A stretch of 64,000 nucleotides of DNA, taken from the NCBI RefSeq assembly GCF_009858175.1, contig NZ_CP047393.1, forward strand, positions 2,604,001-2,668,000. The letters are read 5' to 3'. This DNA comes from Pontibacillus sp. HMF3514. GTDB lineage: Bacteria > Bacillota > Bacilli > Bacillales > BH030062. This document shows positions 61,737-64,000 of the stretch, piece by piece (positions within the stretch are counted from its first letter, which is position 1; each line of letters opens with the position of its first letter). The notes below the pieces were generated by a model, which was not told where the DNA came from, made no database searches, and saw only the letters and a program-made list of their open reading frames with translations. Position numbers and translations under genes: made by a program.

Positions 61737-63026
61737 CTATGAAGTTTTTTCACCGGTTTTACTAAATAAAGTATCATATACTTTTACGATTCCTGTTATA
61801 ACATCATGAACATCTTGATCTGTGAACATCGGACTAATTGGAACCTGGATTGTACGTTGTAAATAATATTCTGCATTTGGACACATATTCTCTGTATATA
61901 AAACTGGCTTTTTAAATGGATAATTAAATGGAAAATTATCTTTTTCTGTTGTTCGCTGATGGAAAATTTGATCAAATCGATAGACTGGTTTCCTTCGATA
62001 AATAAACCGACATCCAACATTTTCAGAATTTAGTGCATCATGAAATAGCTTAGCGTCATTAGGTTTTTCAAATTGAATACCAAATGCTATACCAACATGC
62101 CCTTCATCATCAATACACTTCTGAAACTTTATATTAGGTAACTTTTCAGCTACCGCATCCATAATGTATTTACGACTTTTTTTAGTTGCATTGATTATAC
62201 GATCAAGTTTCTTCCATTGTTCCACAAGGATTGCTCCTGTAATTTCACTCATACGATAATTTTGGCCAGCGAACGAACTTTGAATATCGCTTGACTCTAT
62301 GTCAAACTTGTTTTTAATACCAGCTCGGAAACTTCCCTGATCATGGTAACGTACAATTCGTTCGAAGAGATTTTTATCCTTTGTTGCGATTGCGCCACCT
62401 TCACCAGCAGTTAGTATTTTATTCATCTGGAAACTAAATACTCCAATATCCCCAATCGTGCCTTGGTGTCTTCCTTTATATTTAATTCCACACGACTGGG
62501 CAACATCCTCAATCACATAAATGTTATGTTTTTTGGCAAATGCCATAATGGAATCCATGTCGTTTGGATTCCCTGATAAAGGTACTGCAATAATGGCTTT
62601 CACCTCATCATCCATAACCCTCTCTAAATCATTCGGATCTAAATTCAAACTAGCATCAACATCTACAAATACCGGGACAGCATTAGCTGATATGACAGCC
62701 CCAGCTGTAGCAATGAATGTAACACTCGGTACGATTACTTTATCTCCATAACCAACTCCTAATGCTTTAAGAGCGATGACGATGGCAGCAGTACATGAGG
62801 ATACACCTAACACATAAGGTACTTCTAAATCTTTTGCCATCATTTCCTCAAGTTGATCGACAGTGTGCTGAACGTTCTCACCATAAAAACGAAAGGGGGA
62901 TTGAGCCTTAATGACTTTATTAACCGCTTCTACTTCTTCTTCCCCCATCATCGTTGCCCCAGGGTAATCAGGTGGTAAAGGGTGATTGCGGACAGGGCAT
63001 CCACCTTCTATTGCTAACTTTCCCAT
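61737..63026 (-). CDS. DegT/DnrJ/EryC1/StrS-family sugar aminotransferase
   Basis: PLP enzyme of 429 residues. Family motifs: GVSSCTAAIVIALKALGV (about 80-97), VPSVTFIATAGAVISANAVP (about 105-124), VIEDVAQSCGIKYKGR (about 163-178) and the Schiff-base Lys in FSFQMNKILTAGEGG (about 190-204). Members transaminate keto-sugars or keto-cyclitols with Glu or Gln. Its presence among breakdown genes suggests it may run toward the keto-sugar, or make a wall amino sugar. It lies between the hydrolase and the AraC regulator with its own terminator. Substrate unknown. Confidence 0.85.
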   Translation of the reverse strand: MGKLAIEGGCPVRNHPLPPDYPGATMMGEEEVEAVNKVIKAQSPFRFYGENVQHTVDQLEEMMAKDLEVPYVLGVSSCTAAIVIALKALGVGYGDKVIVPSVTFIATAGAVISANAVPVFVDVDASLNLDPNDLERVMDDEVKAIIAVPLSGNPNDMDSIMAFAKKHNIYVIEDVAQSCGIKYKGRHQGTIGDIGVFSFQMNKILTAGEGGAIATKDKNLFERIVRYHDQGSFRAGIKNKFDIESSDIQSSFAGQNYRMSEITGAILVEQWKKLDRIINATKKSRKYIMDAVAEKLPNIKFQKCIDDEGHVGIAFGIQFEKPNDAKLFHDALNSENVGCRFIYRRKPVYRFDQIFHQRTTEKDNFPFNYPFKKPVLYTENMCPNAEYYLQRTIQVPISPMFTDQDVHDVITGIVKVYDTLFSKTGEKTS

Positions 63027-63207
63027 TGTTTCATCCCCTTAATGTTGATTAATATGGCTTTTACAAACCTATTTTATCTAGGATCTACACAACTAAAAGT
63101 ATATAACTCCTTCTCGACATTTCCACTCAATTCCTGCAATCAGCTAAATAGATTTTATTCTTTTATAGAATAGTTAATCCTACTAAGAATTCAATGGTGT
63201 AAGATAT

Positions 63208-64000
63208 TTAGATACCAGGCCAATATTCTAAAGAAGGCACATGCCATATACCACCTGGGTGCCCCAAGTGTTTATGAACATTTTCAGCAATACGATAACT
63301 ACTTGGTCGATCACCTACAAAAATTATTTGGGTTGGCCACAACATTCCCGCTAAATTTGGCAAGTCTGTATAACGTAAACTATTAATAATCTCTAAATGT
63401 TCAGTTGCTGGAACATCCTGAGATGCGGGTGGGTCTTTCAAAATAACTGCCGAAACGTTTGTGTCTAATAAAGCTGCATATAATACAGGTATGGTCATTT
63501 CACCTTCACCTGCAAGTATTATTTTATTCGAATCTACAGAATCCATAGACCTTAGCACTTCTATTCCTCGAAGTGTATCCCAAACTCTTATGGATGCAAT
63601 TGTTCTCCCTGTCAAAGCTGCAGAACGTCGAATATACCAATCTATGTCTGAACCCCACGATGATTTCCCTGTTCCTCTTGGATCGATCCTTGCTCTTAAG
63701 TAAGTAGCATTTAATCCGTCTAGCATTGAAGTAGTTTTGTTCAAATGATCTTTTGTACGTAGGTACATAACAGTAGGAGCTGGGGTGTTGCTATTCTTTT
63801 TATTTCCTTGTAGTTCCCCACAAATCCTAAAATCTTTTTCGGATTGGTAATCAAATTTCTGTACCCAATCCAAATTCCTTTCATAATATCTCTGTCTGAT
63901 ATTCATATCTAAATGAATACTTTCTTGAGGGAACGTTGCAAAACTCTCCTTTTGCAAATGATTAATTAGATTTAGTTTATTCATTTGATGTTCTTCACTA
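63208..64000 (-). CDS. Alpha/beta hydrolase, acetylxylan-esterase-like, partial at right edge
   Basis: The frame is open to the window end (an ATG lies at 63984 but has no good ribosome binding site), so this is probably the C-terminal part of a larger protein. About 260 residues are visible. ARIDPRGTGKSSWGSD (about 98-113) and ILAGEGEMTIPVLYAALL (nucleophile-elbow region, with Glu where Ser is usual in GxSxG) fit the second domain of tandem alpha/beta hydrolases related to acetylxylan esterases. The elbow lacks Ser, so this half may be non-catalytic. It is upstream of the aminotransferase gene. Confidence 0.5.
   Translation of the reverse strand, partial: SEEHQMNKLNLINHLQKESFATFPQESIHLDMNIRQRYYERNLDWVQKFDYQSEKDFRICGELQGNKKNSNTPAPTVMYLRTKDHLNKTTSMLDGLNATYLRARIDPRGTGKSSWGSDIDWYIRRSAALTGRTIASIRVWDTLRGIEVLRSMDSVDSNKIILAGEGEMTIPVLYAALLDTNVSAVILKDPPASQDVPATEHLEIINSLRYTDLPNLAGMLWPTQIIFVGDRPSSYRIAENVHKHLGHPGGIWHVPSLEYWPGI

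Noticed and set aside
41144-64000. Prophage or transposon carrying the sugar genes
   Set aside because: No integrase, transposase, inverted ends or att-like duplication was found at the visible border.

Overview
This window is chromosomal DNA from a low-GC, spore-forming member of the Bacillaceae. Gene order from the left edge to about 41.2 kb follows the Bacillus subtilis pbpA-sodA-ispG-sigA-dnaG-era-phoH-floA-rpsU-rsmE stretch. Sporulation genes (yqfC, yqfD), SigA/DnaG, a sigma-W type promoter in front of nfeD-floA and strong AGGAGG-type ribosome binding sites all fit. A moderately halophilic genus near Pontibacillus, Halobacillus or Virgibacillus is my guess; the genus cannot be fixed from this sequence alone.

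0-4.6 kb: the 5' part of a class B penicillin-binding protein gene, an MFS transporter and sodA, then a six-gene tRNA operon read leftward (Asn-Met-His-Ile2-Ser-Phe) with its own promoter and terminator. Two related ~155-bp repeats lie upstream of the Asn and Phe genes. Each is bounded by a second copy of the first ~24 nt of the adjoining tRNA. 4.6-17.6 kb: a Na/Pi cotransporter with a possible Pho box, small membrane proteins, both terminal enzymes of the MEP isoprenoid pathway (ispG, ispH), nfo, cshB, yqfO and trmK. 17.8-26.2 kb: cytochrome c, sigA, dnaG, the carbon-control pair yqfL/ccpN, and recO-yqzL-era. glyQS (before recO) and cdd (after era) are absent from their B. subtilis places.

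26.2-27.1 kb is a gene-free gap holding two long hairpin repeats in inverted orientation around a cluster of short degenerate palindromes. 27.1-36.4 kb continues with dgkA-ybeY-pgpH-phoH-yqfD-yqfC, the nfeD-floA-yqfB-like operon, yqeY and rpsU. 36.5-41.1 kb holds a flavin reductase-like gene, yqeW, deoC, mtaB and rsmE.

Synteny stops after rsmE, where prmA-dnaJ-dnaK would be expected. The rest of the window is a sugar-use island. One leftward operon of nine genes runs from about 52.7 to 43.6 kb: a dehydratase-like SDR lacking the catalytic Lys, a DapA-family aldolase, a regulator with a GGDEF-like domain and a winged helix, nagB, a divergent nagA-like amidohydrolase, uxuA, a mannonate oxidoreductase, kdgK and kdgA. 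Its promoter overlaps two palindromes. Upstream lie a divergent NodB-like deacetylase, a YesL protein, two CUT1 permeases, a lipoprotein binding protein, a YesS-like AraC sensor-regulator, a DegT-family aminotransferase and part of an alpha/beta hydrolase. A glycoside hydrolase of the (alpha/alpha)6-barrel type is read convergently at the left end and has a 9-bp dyad over its -10. The set implies uptake and cytoplasmic breakdown of an oligosaccharide containing a uronate and an N-acetylated amino sugar, feeding the KDG/KDPG and glucosamine-6-phosphate routes. Uronate isomerase (UxaC) and an ABC ATPase are not present in the visible part. No rRNA gene, CRISPR array, transposase or phage gene was seen.
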